Source: Daejeonella sp. JGW-45 (lineage in GTDB: Bacteria; Bacteroidota; Bacteroidia; Sphingobacteriales; Sphingobacteriaceae). Taken from it: a DNA stretch of 64,000 nt. Below, piece after piece: positions 1 to 9,224 of the stretch; positions within the stretch are counted from its first letter, which is position 1, and each line of letters begins with the position of its first letter. Both the position numbers and the translations under genes were made by a program. The notes under the pieces were generated by a model. It had not been told where the DNA came from, searched no databases, and worked only from the letters and a program-made list of their open reading frames with translations. Location of the stretch: positions 496,001-560,000 of the forward strand of contig NZ_JARKNC010000001.1 of assembly GCF_029360805.1 (NCBI RefSeq). The letters are read 5' to 3'.

Positions 1-20
1 ACGATGTACCAGCGTTGTCC

Positions 21-1451
21 TTACTCGATAAAAGTAACCTTGATCATATTTGTCTTACCCTTTTTTTCAATGGGAATAGCCGCAGTATTAATAACCACCT
101 GACCTACTTCGACCAGCTTTTCAGATTTAAGGATCTGGTTCACTTCCCGGATAGTTTTGTCCGTGCTTTCAAACTTATCATAAAAGAACCCACGAACTCC
201 CCAGAGTAAGCTTAGGGTATTCAAAAGTTTCACATTACTGGTGAAAATAAATGTAGCCGCCTTGGGACGATAGCTTGAAATCTCAAAAGCCGTGTAACCA
301 GACGACGTCATAGAAATAATCCCCACGGCATTAGTTTTCTCTGCAAGAAATACGGCTGATCCGCATACTGCATCACCCATATAAGTAGGTGATTTAATAT
401 TCAACTTCTTCGGATTATTAAACGGATAATCAGTTTCTTCAACGTTCCTTACGATCTTCTGCATCGTTTCAATTACTATGATCGGATAATCACCAACCGA
501 AGTTTCGCCGCTGAGCATTACTGCGTCGGCGCCATCAAGCACCGAGTTTGCTACGTCGTTCACCTCCGCACGCGTTGGGCGGGGCGAAGTAATCATACTT
601 TCAAGCATTTGAGTAGCCACGATAACCGGCTTTGATGCAGCACGGCATTTCTTCGCTATCATCTTCTGAAGCATAGGAACCTGCTCCATCGGCATCTCAA
701 CCCCCAGATCTCCTCTCGCCACCATCACACCATCAGTAGCCTCAATGATCTCATCAATATTGTCTATCGCTTCCGGCTTCTCTATTTTGGCAATAACACG
801 GGCTGCATTCCCGCTTCTTGCTATAATGCGCTTTAATTCTATAATATCATCAACAGACCTGACAAAAGACAAGCCAATCCATTCCACATCATTCTGTAAA
901 GCAAACTCAAGGTTATTAAGATCCTCTTCTGTCAGGCTTGGAATCGAGACCTTTGTATTTGGAAGGTTAACTCCTTTGCGGGAAGTCAGGTTTCCTCCGT
1001 AAACAACCTCACACTGCACAGTATCCTTATTATTGGTTGACAAAACCCGCATCTGAATCTTACCGTCATCAAGAAGAATTATCTCCCCTGCACGAACGTC
1101 GCTCGGAAAGCTCTGATAGGTGATATAAATCTGCTTATCATCACCCAGAAGCTCCTTTGTAGTGATTTCGATCTTTTGCCCGCTAACCAGATTTATCCCT
1201 CCGTCTTTAACCAGTCCGATACGGATCTTTGGTCCCTGAAGATCAGCAAGAATGCCAACGTTAGTCTTATATTTCTTATTTATGTCACGGATTATATCAA
1301 TCACCTTTTGATGATCTGCCTGGCCCCCGTGGGAGAAATTTAGTCTGCAAACGTCTACACCTGCCTTTATCATACTCAGCAATACTTCTTTCTTGGAAGA
1401 GGCAGGGCCCAGAGTAGCCACTATTTTAGTTCTGTTATGAACCGCTTTCAT
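21..1451 (-). CDS. pyk: Pyruvate kinase
   Basis: Catalyses the last step of glycolysis, phosphoenolpyruvate + ADP to pyruvate + ATP, in the cytoplasm. The 476-residue product has the N-terminal KIVATLGPAS segment (residues 9-18), CRLNFSHG (35-42), LADLQGPKIRIG (68-79), the catalytic-lysine stretch AKIEKPEAI (Lys222) and the Mg/PEP-binding MVARGDLGVEMP (243-254). Length is normal for bacterial PykF/PykA. It lies 60 bp downstream of the IPExxxVDY gene on the same strand and is probably co-transcribed with it. The start at ATG 1451 gives the family's usual N-terminus. No frameshift or missing motif is seen. Confidence 0.97.
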   Translation of the reverse strand: MKAVHNRTKIVATLGPASSKKEVLLSMIKAGVDVCRLNFSHGGQADHQKVIDIIRDINKKYKTNVGILADLQGPKIRIGLVKDGGINLVSGQKIEITTKELLGDDKQIYITYQSFPSDVRAGEIILLDDGKIQMRVLSTNNKDTVQCEVVYGGNLTSRKGVNLPNTKVSIPSLTEEDLNNLEFALQNDVEWIGLSFVRSVDDIIELKRIIARSGNAARVIAKIEKPEAIDNIDEIIEATDGVMVARGDLGVEMPMEQVPMLQKMIAKKCRAASKPVIVATQMLESMITSPRPTRAEVNDVANSVLDGADAVMLSGETSVGDYPIIVIETMQKIVRNVEETDYPFNNPKKLNIKSPTYMGDAVCGSAVFLAEKTNAVGIISMTSSGYTAFEISSYRPKAATFIFTSNVKLLNTLSLLWGVRGFFYDKFESTDKTIREVNQILKSEKLVEVGQVVINTAAIPIEKKGKTNMIKVTFIE

Positions 1452-1511
1452 CTTTATGTGTTTTGTTTAAAATTTGAAGGGAATAGTGTACAATTGACAC
1501 CATTCAGCCCG

Positions 1512-1931
1512 CTAAAATATGAGATTTTCTTTGGATTTCAATTTTCTGGGGTCAACTTCGGCTGCCACAAGCACCTCCGAAATCCGGTTTAACCCACTCA
1601 ATATATCCCTCAGCTCATCTTTATCGATGTAATTACGTATCAGCAAAAAGAAATCTACCTGCTTCATTTCAGGAACTAAAAAACCTTCTGTTCCTTTATT
1701 AGCAAGCACGTAAAATTCCGTTTCCGACTCCGGTATCATATAGAAGTATCTGCTGAAATAAAATAATTCTTCATCGGTACTGAATAACATTTCTAAATCA
1801 TTAATTTTAGTAAAGTCGGTACCCAGCTGTTTGTTAATTTTATAACAAAGCATATAATCCCTGAGTTGTGTTGTTATAGCAATCAGCACAAAGTCAAGGT
1901 CTAATTCGAATTTTAAGATAGTTTTATTCAA
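1512..1931 (-). CDS. IPExxxVDY family protein
   Basis: A 139-residue protein of unknown function from a family that I know only from Bacteroidota. The name-giving motif is visible as VPEMKQVDF near residues 97-105, and a further IPE occurs near residue 67 (MIPESE). There is no signal peptide or membrane segment. It is immediately upstream of pyk and divergent from acpP-fabF. That is a conserved type of neighbourhood, but it does not by itself reveal the role. The function is unknown. Confidence 0.85.
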   Translation of the reverse strand: MNKTILKFELDLDFVLIAITTQLRDYMLCYKINKQLGTDFTKINDLEMLFSTDEELFYFSRYFYMIPESETEFYVLANKGTEGFLVPEMKQVDFFLLIRNYIDKDELRDILSGLNRISEVLVAAEVDPRKLKSKENLIF

Positions 1932-1955
1932 GGCTGTGTGAAAAATATAAAATTA

Positions 1956-1963
1956 CAAAAGTA
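1956..1963 (-). promoter_or_regulatory. Candidate -7 box for the IPExxxVDY-pyk transcript
   Basis: The minus strand reads TACTTTTG, an exact match to the Bacteroidota -7 consensus TAnnTTTG. It lies 25 bp upstream of the ATG at 1931. I do not see a clear TTTG -33 element at the right spacing, so this is a moderate call. Confidence 0.45.
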
Positions 1964-2015
1964 AAACGCTTTGCAGTCTAAATTGTATGATATATCACAG
2001 GCTAAAACAAAAAGG

Positions 2016-2046
2016 TTTGAAAATTGACATAATTTATTTTTCTTTG
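2016..2046 (+). promoter_or_regulatory. Promoter of acpP-fabF
   Basis: A TTTG at 2016-2019, a 19-bp spacer and TTTCTTTG at 2039-2046 fit the Bacteroidota -33/-7 promoter with one mismatch in the -7 box. The predicted start near 2050 gives a 5' leader of about 30 nt before the acpP ATG at 2080. Confidence 0.6.
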
Positions 2047-2079
2047 CACAGAATTATTTAACAATTAAACTAAAAAACC

Positions 2080-2316
2080 ATGTCTGATATCGCTTCAAGA
2101 GTTAAAGCAATTATCGTTGAAAAATTAGGTGTTGACGAAAGTGAAGTTACACCAGAGGCATCTTTCACCAATGATCTTGGTGCTGATTCATTGGACACCG
2201 TGGAGTTAATCATGGAGTTTGAAAAGGAATTCAACGTAGCTATCCCTGATGACCAGGCTGAAACAATCGGCACTGTTGGTCAAGCTATCGCTTATTTAGA
2301 AAAGAACGTAAAGTAA
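2080..2316 (+). CDS. acpP: Acyl carrier protein
   Basis: A 78-residue acidic carrier that holds growing fatty acyl chains on a phosphopantetheine arm during type II fatty acid synthesis in the cytoplasm. The attachment site [11 protein letters not shown] is intact, with the modified serine at residue 37. Length and the EFNVAIPD helix III segment are typical. It is followed 21 bp later by fabF, the usual acpP-fabF pairing, so the two are surely one operon. The high conservation leaves little doubt. Confidence 0.98.
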   Translation: MSDIASRVKAIIVEKLGVDESEVTPEASFTNDLGADSLDTVELIMEFEKEFNVAIPDDQAETIGTVGQAIAYLEKNVK

Positions 2317-2337
2317 TTTACGACACCCTCAATATAA

Positions 2338-3591
2338 ATGGAGCTTAAAAGAGTTGTTGTTACAGGATTAGGTGCGCTTACTCCGATTGGAAATACTGTA
2401 CCCGAGTTTTGGGAAAGTCTTATCAATGGGGTAAGCGGCGCCGGTCCGATAACTCATTACGACCCTGAGAAATTCCGCACAAAATTTGCTTGCGAAGTAA
2501 AAAATTTCAATCCTGAAGATTTTCTGGATAAAAAGGAGGCTCGTAAACTCGATCCATTTGTACATTATGCTATTGCAGCTTCCGATGAAGCTATAAAAGA
2601 CGCAGGCCTGGATTTTCCTAACCTTGATACTAACCGGATCGGTGTTATCTGGGGTTCAGGTATCGGGGGATTGAAGACCTTCACTGATGAGGTTGTTAAC
2701 TTCGCTAACGGCGATGGTTCTCCGCGGTTCAATCCTTTCTTTATTCCTAAAATGATCCTGGATATTGCACCGGGTCATATTTCTATCCGGCATGGCCTGC
2801 GTGGTCCTAATTTTTCTACTGTTTCTGCTTGCGCCTCATCAACCAATGCGCTGATCGACTCGTTCAATTATATTCGCCTGAATATGGCTGATGTGATCGT
2901 TTCAGGAGGTTCGGAAGCCATTATCTATGAAGCCGGCCTGGGTGGTTTCAATGCGATGCATGCTCTTTCCACACGCAATGACGACCCTAAAACAGCCTCT
3001 CGCCCTTTTGACAAGGATCGTGATGGGTTCGTAGCAGGCGAAGGCGCAGGAAGCATAATACTTGAAGAGCTGGAGCATGCGAAAGCCCGGGGTGCAAAAA
3101 TTTATGCCGAGCTGGTTGGTGGTGGAATGAGTGCAGATGCAAATCATATTACGGCGCCACATCCCGATGGTCTTGGAGCCAAGTTGGTAATGACCAATGC
3201 CTTACGTGATGCAGAACTTCAACCTGGTGATATTGATTATATCAACGTTCACGGAACTTCGACCCCTCTCGGAGACATAAGTGAGGTAAAAGCGATCGTT
3301 GACCTGTTCAGAGAACACGCTTTTAAACTCAATATCAGTTCTACAAAATCAATGACCGGTCACCTGTTGGGTGCTGCCGGTGCTGTTGAAGCAATTGCAG
3401 CAATCCTGGCTGTCAAAAATGATATTGTTCCTCCAACAATTAATCATTTTACCGATGACCCAGGTTTCGACCCAAAACTGAACTTTACTTTTAATAAAGC
3501 TCAAAAACGTACTGTAAATGCCGCATTATCCAATACATTTGGTTTTGGCGGGCATAACGCCTCCGTTATCTTCAAAAAATACACTGCGTAA
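2338..3591 (+). CDS. fabF: Beta-ketoacyl-ACP synthase II
   Basis: Condenses malonyl-ACP with acyl-ACP in fatty acid elongation. The 417-residue thiolase-fold enzyme shows the nucleophile in VSACASSTN (Cys165) and the two active-site histidines in NVHGTSTPLGD and KSMTGHLLGAAGA. GFGGHNASVIF closes the C-terminus. Length is standard for FabF. It is co-transcribed with acpP upstream, and rnc follows after 75 bp. Confidence 0.97.
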   Translation: MELKRVVVTGLGALTPIGNTVPEFWESLINGVSGAGPITHYDPEKFRTKFACEVKNFNPEDFLDKKEARKLDPFVHYAIAASDEAIKDAGLDFPNLDTNRIGVIWGSGIGGLKTFTDEVVNFANGDGSPRFNPFFIPKMILDIAPGHISIRHGLRGPNFSTVSACASSTNALIDSFNYIRLNMADVIVSGGSEAIIYEAGLGGFNAMHALSTRNDDPKTASRPFDKDRDGFVAGEGAGSIILEELEHAKARGAKIYAELVGGGMSADANHITAPHPDGLGAKLVMTNALRDAELQPGDIDYINVHGTSTPLGDISEVKAIVDLFREHAFKLNISSTKSMTGHLLGAAGAVEAIAAILAVKNDIVPPTINHFTDDPGFDPKLNFTFNKAQKRTVNAALSNTFGFGGHNASVIFKKYTA

Positions 3592-3666
3592 AATAGTATA
3601 AACCGCAAGTATTCCGGATCAATAAAACTGTATATTAGTTAGTCTTTATCCGATTTATATTCGTTA

Positions 3667-4395
3667 ATGCCCGTTTCCAGACTTTATAAACTTTATTTAT
3701 CTCCGGACCGAAAATATATCAGGTCGCTTAGAAACTTACTGGGATTTGTCCCCGGAAATTTAAGACTATACAGGATGGCATTCCGGCATCGTTCGGTAGC
3801 AGTTGAACTAAAAAACGGAACCAAAAACAGCAATGAAAGGCTGGAGTTCCTGGGTGACGCCATCCTCGGTTCGGTAGTGGCGGAGTTGTTGTTTAAAATG
3901 TATCCATATAAAGACGAAGGATTCCTGACAGAAATGCGCTCCAAGATCGTAAGCCGCTCAAACTTGAATCAGTTAGCCAAACGTCTGGGTTTGGATGAGC
4001 TTATTGAATTTGATACGCGGATCCTGTCTTACTCCAATAAACAGGGTTCGCTGCTTGGGGATACGTTTGAAGCAATGATCGGAGCCGTTTATATGGATAA
4101 GGATTATGATTTTACTCGTAATTTTCTCCTCACCCGCATTATCAAACCCCATATTGATATTCATACTCTTGAGCTTACTGAAACGAATTTTAAAAGCAAG
4201 CTGATCGAATGGTGCCAGCGCCATAGCAAGGATATATCCTTTGAAATTATCCCCAATGCAGAGGGCGAAAACTCGAAACTGTTTACTGTCCAGGTAACCG
4301 TAGATGGCGAATTATGCGGATTAGGCAGGGACTATAACAAAAAAAACGCTGAAAAACTGGCCGCCGAAAAATCCTGTGAATTCTTAAAGATCTAG
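3667..4395 (+). CDS. rnc: Ribonuclease III
   Basis: A double-strand-specific endoribonuclease for rRNA precursor processing and structured mRNAs. The 242-residue product has the RNase III signature NERLEFLGDAI at residues 56-66 and the second metal-binding segment GDTFEAMIGAVY. A C-terminal double-stranded RNA binding domain spans about 170-240 (FKSKLIEWCQ to NAEKLAAEKSC). The N-terminal extension of about 25 residues is longer than in the E. coli enzyme, as is common in Bacteroidota. It ends 1 bp before the next gene, suggesting one transcript with the glycosyltransferase and plsC. Confidence 0.95.
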   Translation: MPVSRLYKLYLSPDRKYIRSLRNLLGFVPGNLRLYRMAFRHRSVAVELKNGTKNSNERLEFLGDAILGSVVAELLFKMYPYKDEGFLTEMRSKIVSRSNLNQLAKRLGLDELIEFDTRILSYSNKQGSLLGDTFEAMIGAVYMDKDYDFTRNFLLTRIIKPHIDIHTLELTETNFKSKLIEWCQRHSKDISFEIIPNAEGENSKLFTVQVTVDGELCGLGRDYNKKNAEKLAAEKSCEFLKI

Positions 4396-4396
4396 G

Positions 4397-6040
4397 ATGA
4401 AAGCATATTCAGCATACTTGGATCAAAAAAGGCTGCTGACTGCCATCATCATCCTTATTCCTGTCGCTTTTTTTCTGCGGCTTAATTCGTACCAGCTTCT
4501 GTTTGAAGAACCAAGACGAGCATTGGTAGCCCTTGAAATGCTTATTGCAGATAATTGGCTTATACCTACAACCAACGGCGAGCTATATTATAATAAACCC
4601 CCTTTATATAACTGGATCCTCATCGGTTTTATGAATTTGTTCGGCAAGGCAGAATGGGTCATTCGCCTGCCCTCTGTCTTATCAGTATTTGCCACTGCAG
4701 CACTTCATTACTGGATAAGCAAGAAATATATCAGTAGACAGGCTGCCCTGCTTTCTGCTCTTTTTTACATTACCAGCGCCGATATTCTCTTTTACTTTTC
4801 CTTGCTTGGTGAAATAGATCTGTTCTTCGCACTAATCGTTTATGCGCAATGTGCATTAATCTTTCATTTCTACCAGCAGAAACAAATTCACTGGCTTTAC
4901 TTAAGTTCATATTTGCTGACAGCCGTGGGTGTTCTCACTAAAGGCATCCCATCGCTCTTTTTTCAGGCCATCACCCTGCTGGTGATCGCCTTCTTGAACA
5001 AAGATCTCAAGCGCCTTTTCTCGGTGTGGCATTTTGCCGGTATAATTTTGCTCGCCTTAACGTCCGGAGGGTATTTCTATCTATATTCCCTCCATCATGA
5101 CGTGGATCCGTATTTAGCAAGGCTGTTCACCGAAACTTTCTCCAGGACCGCCATGGAAAGAAGCATTGTCGATAATTTTAAGCACCTTTTTAATTTTCCG
5201 GTGATGCTCATCAAAATTTCGGCGCCCTGGTTTCTCTTATTTCTGCTCACTTTAAAAAGCAATTGGAAACAACGATTGAGGGATAATCCTTTTTTAGCCT
5301 TCTGCTTTTGGTTCTGCATAGCAAACGGTCTTGTATACCTTTTCTCACCAGGTACACGCGAAAGATACCTTTACATGTTCTTCCCATTTGTTTATTCATT
5401 GCTTGCGGCTGCAGCCTGCAATTTCAAACCCGACAATCTGTGGATAAAGAGGTTTTACCTGTTCGTGGCAATAACCGTTACATTGGGCCTCGCGGGGATG
5501 GCAGTTTTCGGGCTACTAAGACATTCCCTATTTCCTTCAGTTCTATGCCTTGCCCTTAGCCTGGCTACACTTGCCTGGCTTATTTATGCAAAGGTAAATC
5601 AGTCTTATCTGCGTATCCTTGCGTCGATTCTGCTTGTTTTGGTAGCGCGCATGGGATTTGATCTGGTGATACTTCCCACAAAAAAACAAAACGATCCTTA
5701 TAAAGCCGATGCGCTAAAAATGTCGGAGATTACCGGCGCTGACCCGATATATCTTAGCGGTCCGCCCGAGCTAAAAGTCGACAACGTAAAGTTCGCAGGC
5801 CATAACTTCGTAACCCTGACCCGCAACGAGCCTACCTATCTCACTTTCCAAACGTCGTTCTACTTGTCACGATACACCGATCATATACTTAAGTATACTG
5901 AAAATAAGTCGCATAAAGGCTTTTACATCAGCCCCGAGGGCTTTGCCGATCCCGCCGCCATCCGTGTGTTTTACAGGTTTAATAACAGGGCGAATAAAGA
6001 AGATCACTGGTATATCTTATATAAGTTTAAGGATCCATGA
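4397..6040 (+). CDS. ArnT-like membrane glycosyltransferase (GT39/GT83 type)
   Basis: A 547-residue integral membrane protein with about 11-12 hydrophobic segments. It resembles the PMT/ArnT superfamily, which transfers sugars from polyprenyl-phosphate donors to lipid A or other envelope acceptors. The first periplasmic loop carries the acidic-basic signature FEEPRRALVALEM (residues 37-49), which corresponds to the catalytic loop of the family, followed by YYNKPPLYNW. The acceptor cannot be told from sequence. It starts 1 bp after rnc and overlaps plsC by 4 bp (ATGA), so translation is probably coupled to an envelope lipid gene. Confidence 0.8.
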   Translation: MKAYSAYLDQKRLLTAIIILIPVAFFLRLNSYQLLFEEPRRALVALEMLIADNWLIPTTNGELYYNKPPLYNWILIGFMNLFGKAEWVIRLPSVLSVFATAALHYWISKKYISRQAALLSALFYITSADILFYFSLLGEIDLFFALIVYAQCALIFHFYQQKQIHWLYLSSYLLTAVGVLTKGIPSLFFQAITLLVIAFLNKDLKRLFSVWHFAGIILLALTSGGYFYLYSLHHDVDPYLARLFTETFSRTAMERSIVDNFKHLFNFPVMLIKISAPWFLLFLLTLKSNWKQRLRDNPFLAFCFWFCIANGLVYLFSPGTRERYLYMFFPFVYSLLAAAACNFKPDNLWIKRFYLFVAITVTLGLAGMAVFGLLRHSLFPSVLCLALSLATLAWLIYAKVNQSYLRILASILLVLVARMGFDLVILPTKKQNDPYKADALKMSEITGADPIYLSGPPELKVDNVKFAGHNFVTLTRNEPTYLTFQTSFYLSRYTDHILKYTENKSHKGFYISPEGFADPAAIRVFYRFNNRANKEDHWYILYKFKDP

Positions 6041-6783
6041 AAGCTTTAAGACGAATTCTCTCCCTGATCTTCATCATCTGGAGTTTTCTGATCTTTATTT
6101 CAGCTATGCTTCTGGTATTACCGTTCATAGTCACTTGTTCCGCTTTATTACGGGGAAAGAAGGGCGACGACATTATTTTCTTCTTCCTTAACATTTGGGG
6201 ATGGATTTTCTGCACTTTTTGCTTTTTCAGCATTCGAACAAAGAACAAAAAAGCAATAAAGCCCGGAAAGGCTTACATTTATGTGTGTAATCACAACTCA
6301 TACCTGGATGCAGTAGCGATAGTCAGGGCAATTCCCGGCGCTTTTAAGCCGCTTGGCAAAATTGAAATGGTGAGAGTTCCAATTTTTGGGATCATTTATC
6401 GCAGGGTGGTTGTCATGATCGACCGCGCAAGTAAGGAAAGCCGGGCCAAAAGCGTGGAACAATTAAAAGCAGATCTGGCAGAAGGACAGTCCATATTGAT
6501 ATTTCCCGAAGGCACAATGAACCGCACAAATAGAGCCCTGACTGAATTTTACGATGGAGCTTTTCGCTTAGCGATCGAAACCCAAACCCCAATTGCACCA
6601 ATGGTGATCATCAATGCCCGAAATCTATTTCCAAGAGCGGATCCGCTGGCTGCAAGACCTGGTACGATCACCTGCGTTTTTGGCGAGCCTGTTGAGATCT
6701 ATGGTTTAGTTGCAGAAAACCTGGACGATTTAAAAGCGAGGGTCCATAAGCGAATGTCCAGCCTTATCGAAACTTACGGCTAG
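6037..6783 (+). CDS. plsC: 1-acyl-sn-glycerol-3-phosphate acyltransferase (PlsC family)
   Basis: Acylates lysophosphatidic acid to phosphatidic acid at the inner membrane. The 248-residue protein begins with two hydrophobic stretches (about residues 5-35 and 50-65) and carries the HX4D motif NHNSYLD (about residues 84-90) and FPEGTMNR (about 153-160), the two hallmarks of the family. Its start overlaps the stop of the upstream glycosyltransferase. Its 3' end overlaps by 4 bp the convergent gene at 6780-7550. The substrate could also be another lysolipid, as the family is broad. Confidence 0.9.
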   Translation: MKALRRILSLIFIIWSFLIFISAMLLVLPFIVTCSALLRGKKGDDIIFFFLNIWGWIFCTFCFFSIRTKNKKAIKPGKAYIYVCNHNSYLDAVAIVRAIPGAFKPLGKIEMVRVPIFGIIYRRVVVMIDRASKESRAKSVEQLKADLAEGQSILIFPEGTMNRTNRALTEFYDGAFRLAIETQTPIAPMVIINARNLFPRADPLAARPGTITCVFGEPVEIYGLVAENLDDLKARVHKRMSSLIETYG

Positions 6784-7550
6784 TATTTCAGGTTTCTTTC
6801 TGTTAGATCAGGTGCCTTCGGCAAGGCTGGCAAACTTAATAAGCCCTTGGGTCTCCCCGATTTGTTAAAAGATTCGACTGATCTTTTGAGATAGCTGATA
6901 AGGGCGTATTCGTCCATCGCCGACAAGTTTTCATAAGCTGGCCGGTAAAGAACCATGAAGTTTTTCAGATCGGCATCAGCAAGCCCGGTCATCTTGCCCA
7001 CAAACACAGCATTAAATCTGCGATCGATCTCCGTCTGCTCCATCTCTCTGATGTAAAATAAGTTAAATCGCTTTGCCTGGTTTGGAGTTTTCCCCACCAA
7101 TTCGTATAAAGCGGTAAGAGGCTGGAAAAAATAAGCGAGTAATGGCGGTTTGCCTCTATAAAAGGAACCTTTCTTGCGATATTGATCTTTAAACTCCTGA
7201 AACTCTTCCTGTTTGCTCTGGCCCAAGACTTTCACCTCCGCCAGTTCAATCACCCTTTGCATCTGCAGTACCAGGTCGGTCATCGATAAAAGCGGCTTAA
7301 TAATATCGACATATCCGGATTTAGAGAATAAAAGAGTATCGCCCGTCGCAGCAGAAATTTGAAACAGTCCCAATTCGTTACTTAATGCTTTTGAACCAGT
7401 ATTTTTATTAAGAACAGAAACATTTGCCACGCGCGAAGCGCCGGCTTTTTCCAACAGTAACCCCTGCACAATATTCTGGGCACTTAGCCTGCCGGCATTC
7501 CAAAGAAGAATGATGAGCATGCAAAAAAATCCGGGCAAATGTTGCTTCAT
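6780..7550 (-). CDS. Secreted protein with carboxypeptidase-regulatory-like domain
   Basis: A 256-residue protein with an N-terminal signal peptide (hydrophobic residues about 7-24, ending SAQN). A CarboxypepD_reg-like beta-sandwich follows (VQGLLLEKAGASRVANVSVLNK to DIIKPLLSM), the same domain that begins many SusC proteins, and then an alpha-helical C-terminal half with no recognised fold. It is a common Bacteroidota exported protein type with unknown function. It is convergent with plsC and overlaps its last 4 bp; upstream is the divergent yicC operon. Confidence 0.7.
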   Translation of the reverse strand: MKQHLPGFFCMLIILLWNAGRLSAQNIVQGLLLEKAGASRVANVSVLNKNTGSKALSNELGLFQISAATGDTLLFSKSGYVDIIKPLLSMTDLVLQMQRVIELAEVKVLGQSKQEEFQEFKDQYRKKGSFYRGKPPLLAYFFQPLTALYELVGKTPNQAKRFNLFYIREMEQTEIDRRFNAVFVGKMTGLADADLKNFMVLYRPAYENLSAMDEYALISYLKRSVESFNKSGRPKGLLSLPALPKAPDLTERNLKY

Positions 7551-7649
7551 AATATTATTCGCTTAAAATTAACAATTAGAGTAACCCAAACCCCTTAAAT
7601 AATGTTAAATGTGATCTAACCAGTCTAAGTACCTTTAGGTATTAAATCT

Positions 7650-7657
7650 TATCTTTG
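7650..7657 (+). promoter_or_regulatory. -7 box of the yicC-gmk-nadD operon, almost touching the start codon
   Basis: TATCTTTG matches TAnnTTTG exactly and ends only 4 nt before the yicC ATG at 7662. If used, transcription would begin at or within a few bases of the start codon, giving a leaderless mRNA. A clear TTTG -33 element is not seen. Confidence 0.5.
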
Positions 7658-7661
7658 CCCG

Positions 7662-8537
7662 ATGATAAAATCCATGACAGGATACGGTTTGGCCACCAAA
7701 GATTTTGCAAACGCAAAATATACCGTAGAGATCAAATCATTAAACAGCAAGTTCCTTGAACTTTCTTTAAAGATGCCAAAGGCGTTATCGGATAAGGAAT
7801 TTGTTTTAAGGAACGATTGCAGCAAACAGATTGAACGTGGAAAAGTAAATATAAGTGTGAATGTAGAATATGCTGAAGCCACACTTAAAACTTCCACAAT
7901 CAACCAACCGCTGCTTAGACACTATTACGAACAGCTTAAAAATTCCGCAGACGAACTAGGCGATTCAGGAAGCAATATCTTGCAGATAGCGTTAAATTTC
8001 CCCGATGTAATACAGTATACGGCTGACGAGAATACAGAGGACGAATGGAAAACCGTATATAAAACATTCGAGGAAGCGCTCGCCAATTTCCAGAACTTTA
8101 GACGTGATGAGGGGAATATTTTAAAGCAGGACCTTATACTCCGGATAAATAATATTTCTGAAGGCATGCGCCTGGTTTCAGAACAGGAACCACATCGTAT
8201 TCCAGCAATCCGGGAACGCCTGAACCATTTTTTAGAAGAAGCAGCAGGGAAGGAAAATATAGATAAAAACCGCTTTGAACAAGAGCTGATCTATTATATA
8301 GATAAACTTGATATAACTGAAGAGAAAATTCGCCTTAAAAGCCACCTGGATTATTTCCTGGAAGCCCTTAAAGACAAGGATGCTAATGGTAAAAAATTAG
8401 GCTTCATTTCCCAGGAAATAGGACGCGAAATAAATACCATGGGATCAAAAGCTAATGACGCTAAGATGCAGCAGATTGTAGTTGGGATGAAAGAGGAATT
8501 GGAGAAGATAAAGGAACAATTATTAAACGTATTATAA
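7662..8537 (+). CDS. yicC: YicC/YloC family endoribonuclease
   Basis: A 291-residue protein of the YicC/YloC family, now regarded as an endoribonuclease linked to mRNA and small RNA turnover. The conserved start MIKSMTGYG is present, as are KSLNSKFLELSLKMP and the C-terminal GFISQEIGREINTMGSKAND. Length matches the family. It sits directly upstream of gmk, the usual association. The nearby -7 box suggests a very short or absent 5' leader. Confidence 0.93.
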   Translation: MIKSMTGYGLATKDFANAKYTVEIKSLNSKFLELSLKMPKALSDKEFVLRNDCSKQIERGKVNISVNVEYAEATLKTSTINQPLLRHYYEQLKNSADELGDSGSNILQIALNFPDVIQYTADENTEDEWKTVYKTFEEALANFQNFRRDEGNILKQDLILRINNISEGMRLVSEQEPHRIPAIRERLNHFLEEAAGKENIDKNRFEQELIYYIDKLDITEEKIRLKSHLDYFLEALKDKDANGKKLGFISQEIGREINTMGSKANDAKMQQIVVGMKEELEKIKEQLLNVL

Positions 8538-8639
8538 GTTATACGTTTTAAGTGATACGTTTTAAGTTTCTTACAGACGTACCAATATAATTCAAAAGTA
8601 GCCGAGCAGACGTACAACGTAACACGTACAACTTACAAC
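8536..8639. repeat. Word-repeat inverted pair between yicC and gmk
   Basis: The left arm (8536-8568) is made of two copies of a word like ATACGTTTTAAGT. The right arm (8610-8639) is made of words like ACGTACAAC and is roughly the reverse complement of the left arm. The RNA could fold into an imperfect hairpin with a loop of about 40 nt between two genes that are probably co-transcribed. The arms are internally repetitive, unlike a normal terminator. Confidence 0.55.
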
Positions 8640-9206
8640 ATGAAAGGTAAACTCATCATATTTTCAGCCCCCTCAGGCGCCGGTAAGACTACGATAGTCC
8701 ATCATTTATTAAAAACTATACCGACCCTTTCTTTTTCTATTTCTGCTACAACCAGAGAAAGAAGGGGAGATGAGATTGATGCTAAAGACTATTATTTTAT
8801 ATCACAGTCTGACTTTCTTCACAAAATAGCACAAAAGGAATTCGTAGAATTTGAGGAGGTTTATTCCGGCACATTTTATGGCACGCTACGTTCTGAGATC
8901 GAACGGATCTGGGCTACCGGAAAACATGTGATATTTGATATCGATGTGGAGGGAGGTCTGCACCTCAAAAGGAAGTATGGTGAAAACGCCTTGGCTATTT
9001 TCGTCGACCCTCCATCCCTTGAAGTTCTTGTTGAACGCCTGACCAGCCGGGGAACTGATAAACCTGAAAAACTGGCTGAACGCATTAAAAAAGCAGATAA
9101 GGAACTTCAATACTCAAGCAGGTTTGACGTGGTATTAAAGAACCATGATTTAACAGTGGCTTGTGCTGAAGCGGAAAAGCTGGTAACAGATTTTTTAAAA
9201 GATTGA
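8640..9206 (+). CDS. gmk: Guanylate kinase
   Basis: Phosphorylates GMP to GDP with ATP, part of purine nucleotide supply. The 188-residue protein has the P-loop SAPSGAGKTT (residues 9-18), the GMP-binding segments SATTRERRGDE and EFEEVYSGTFYGT, and DIDVEGGLHLK. Length is slightly short but normal for Bacteroidota. It is located between yicC and nadD on the same strand, 18 bp before nadD. Confidence 0.97.
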   Translation: MKGKLIIFSAPSGAGKTTIVHHLLKTIPTLSFSISATTRERRGDEIDAKDYYFISQSDFLHKIAQKEFVEFEEVYSGTFYGTLRSEIERIWATGKHVIFDIDVEGGLHLKRKYGENALAIFVDPPSLEVLVERLTSRGTDKPEKLAERIKKADKELQYSSRFDVVLKNHDLTVACAEAEKLVTDFLKD

Positions 9207-9224
9207 TCATTCAATGATAATGCG

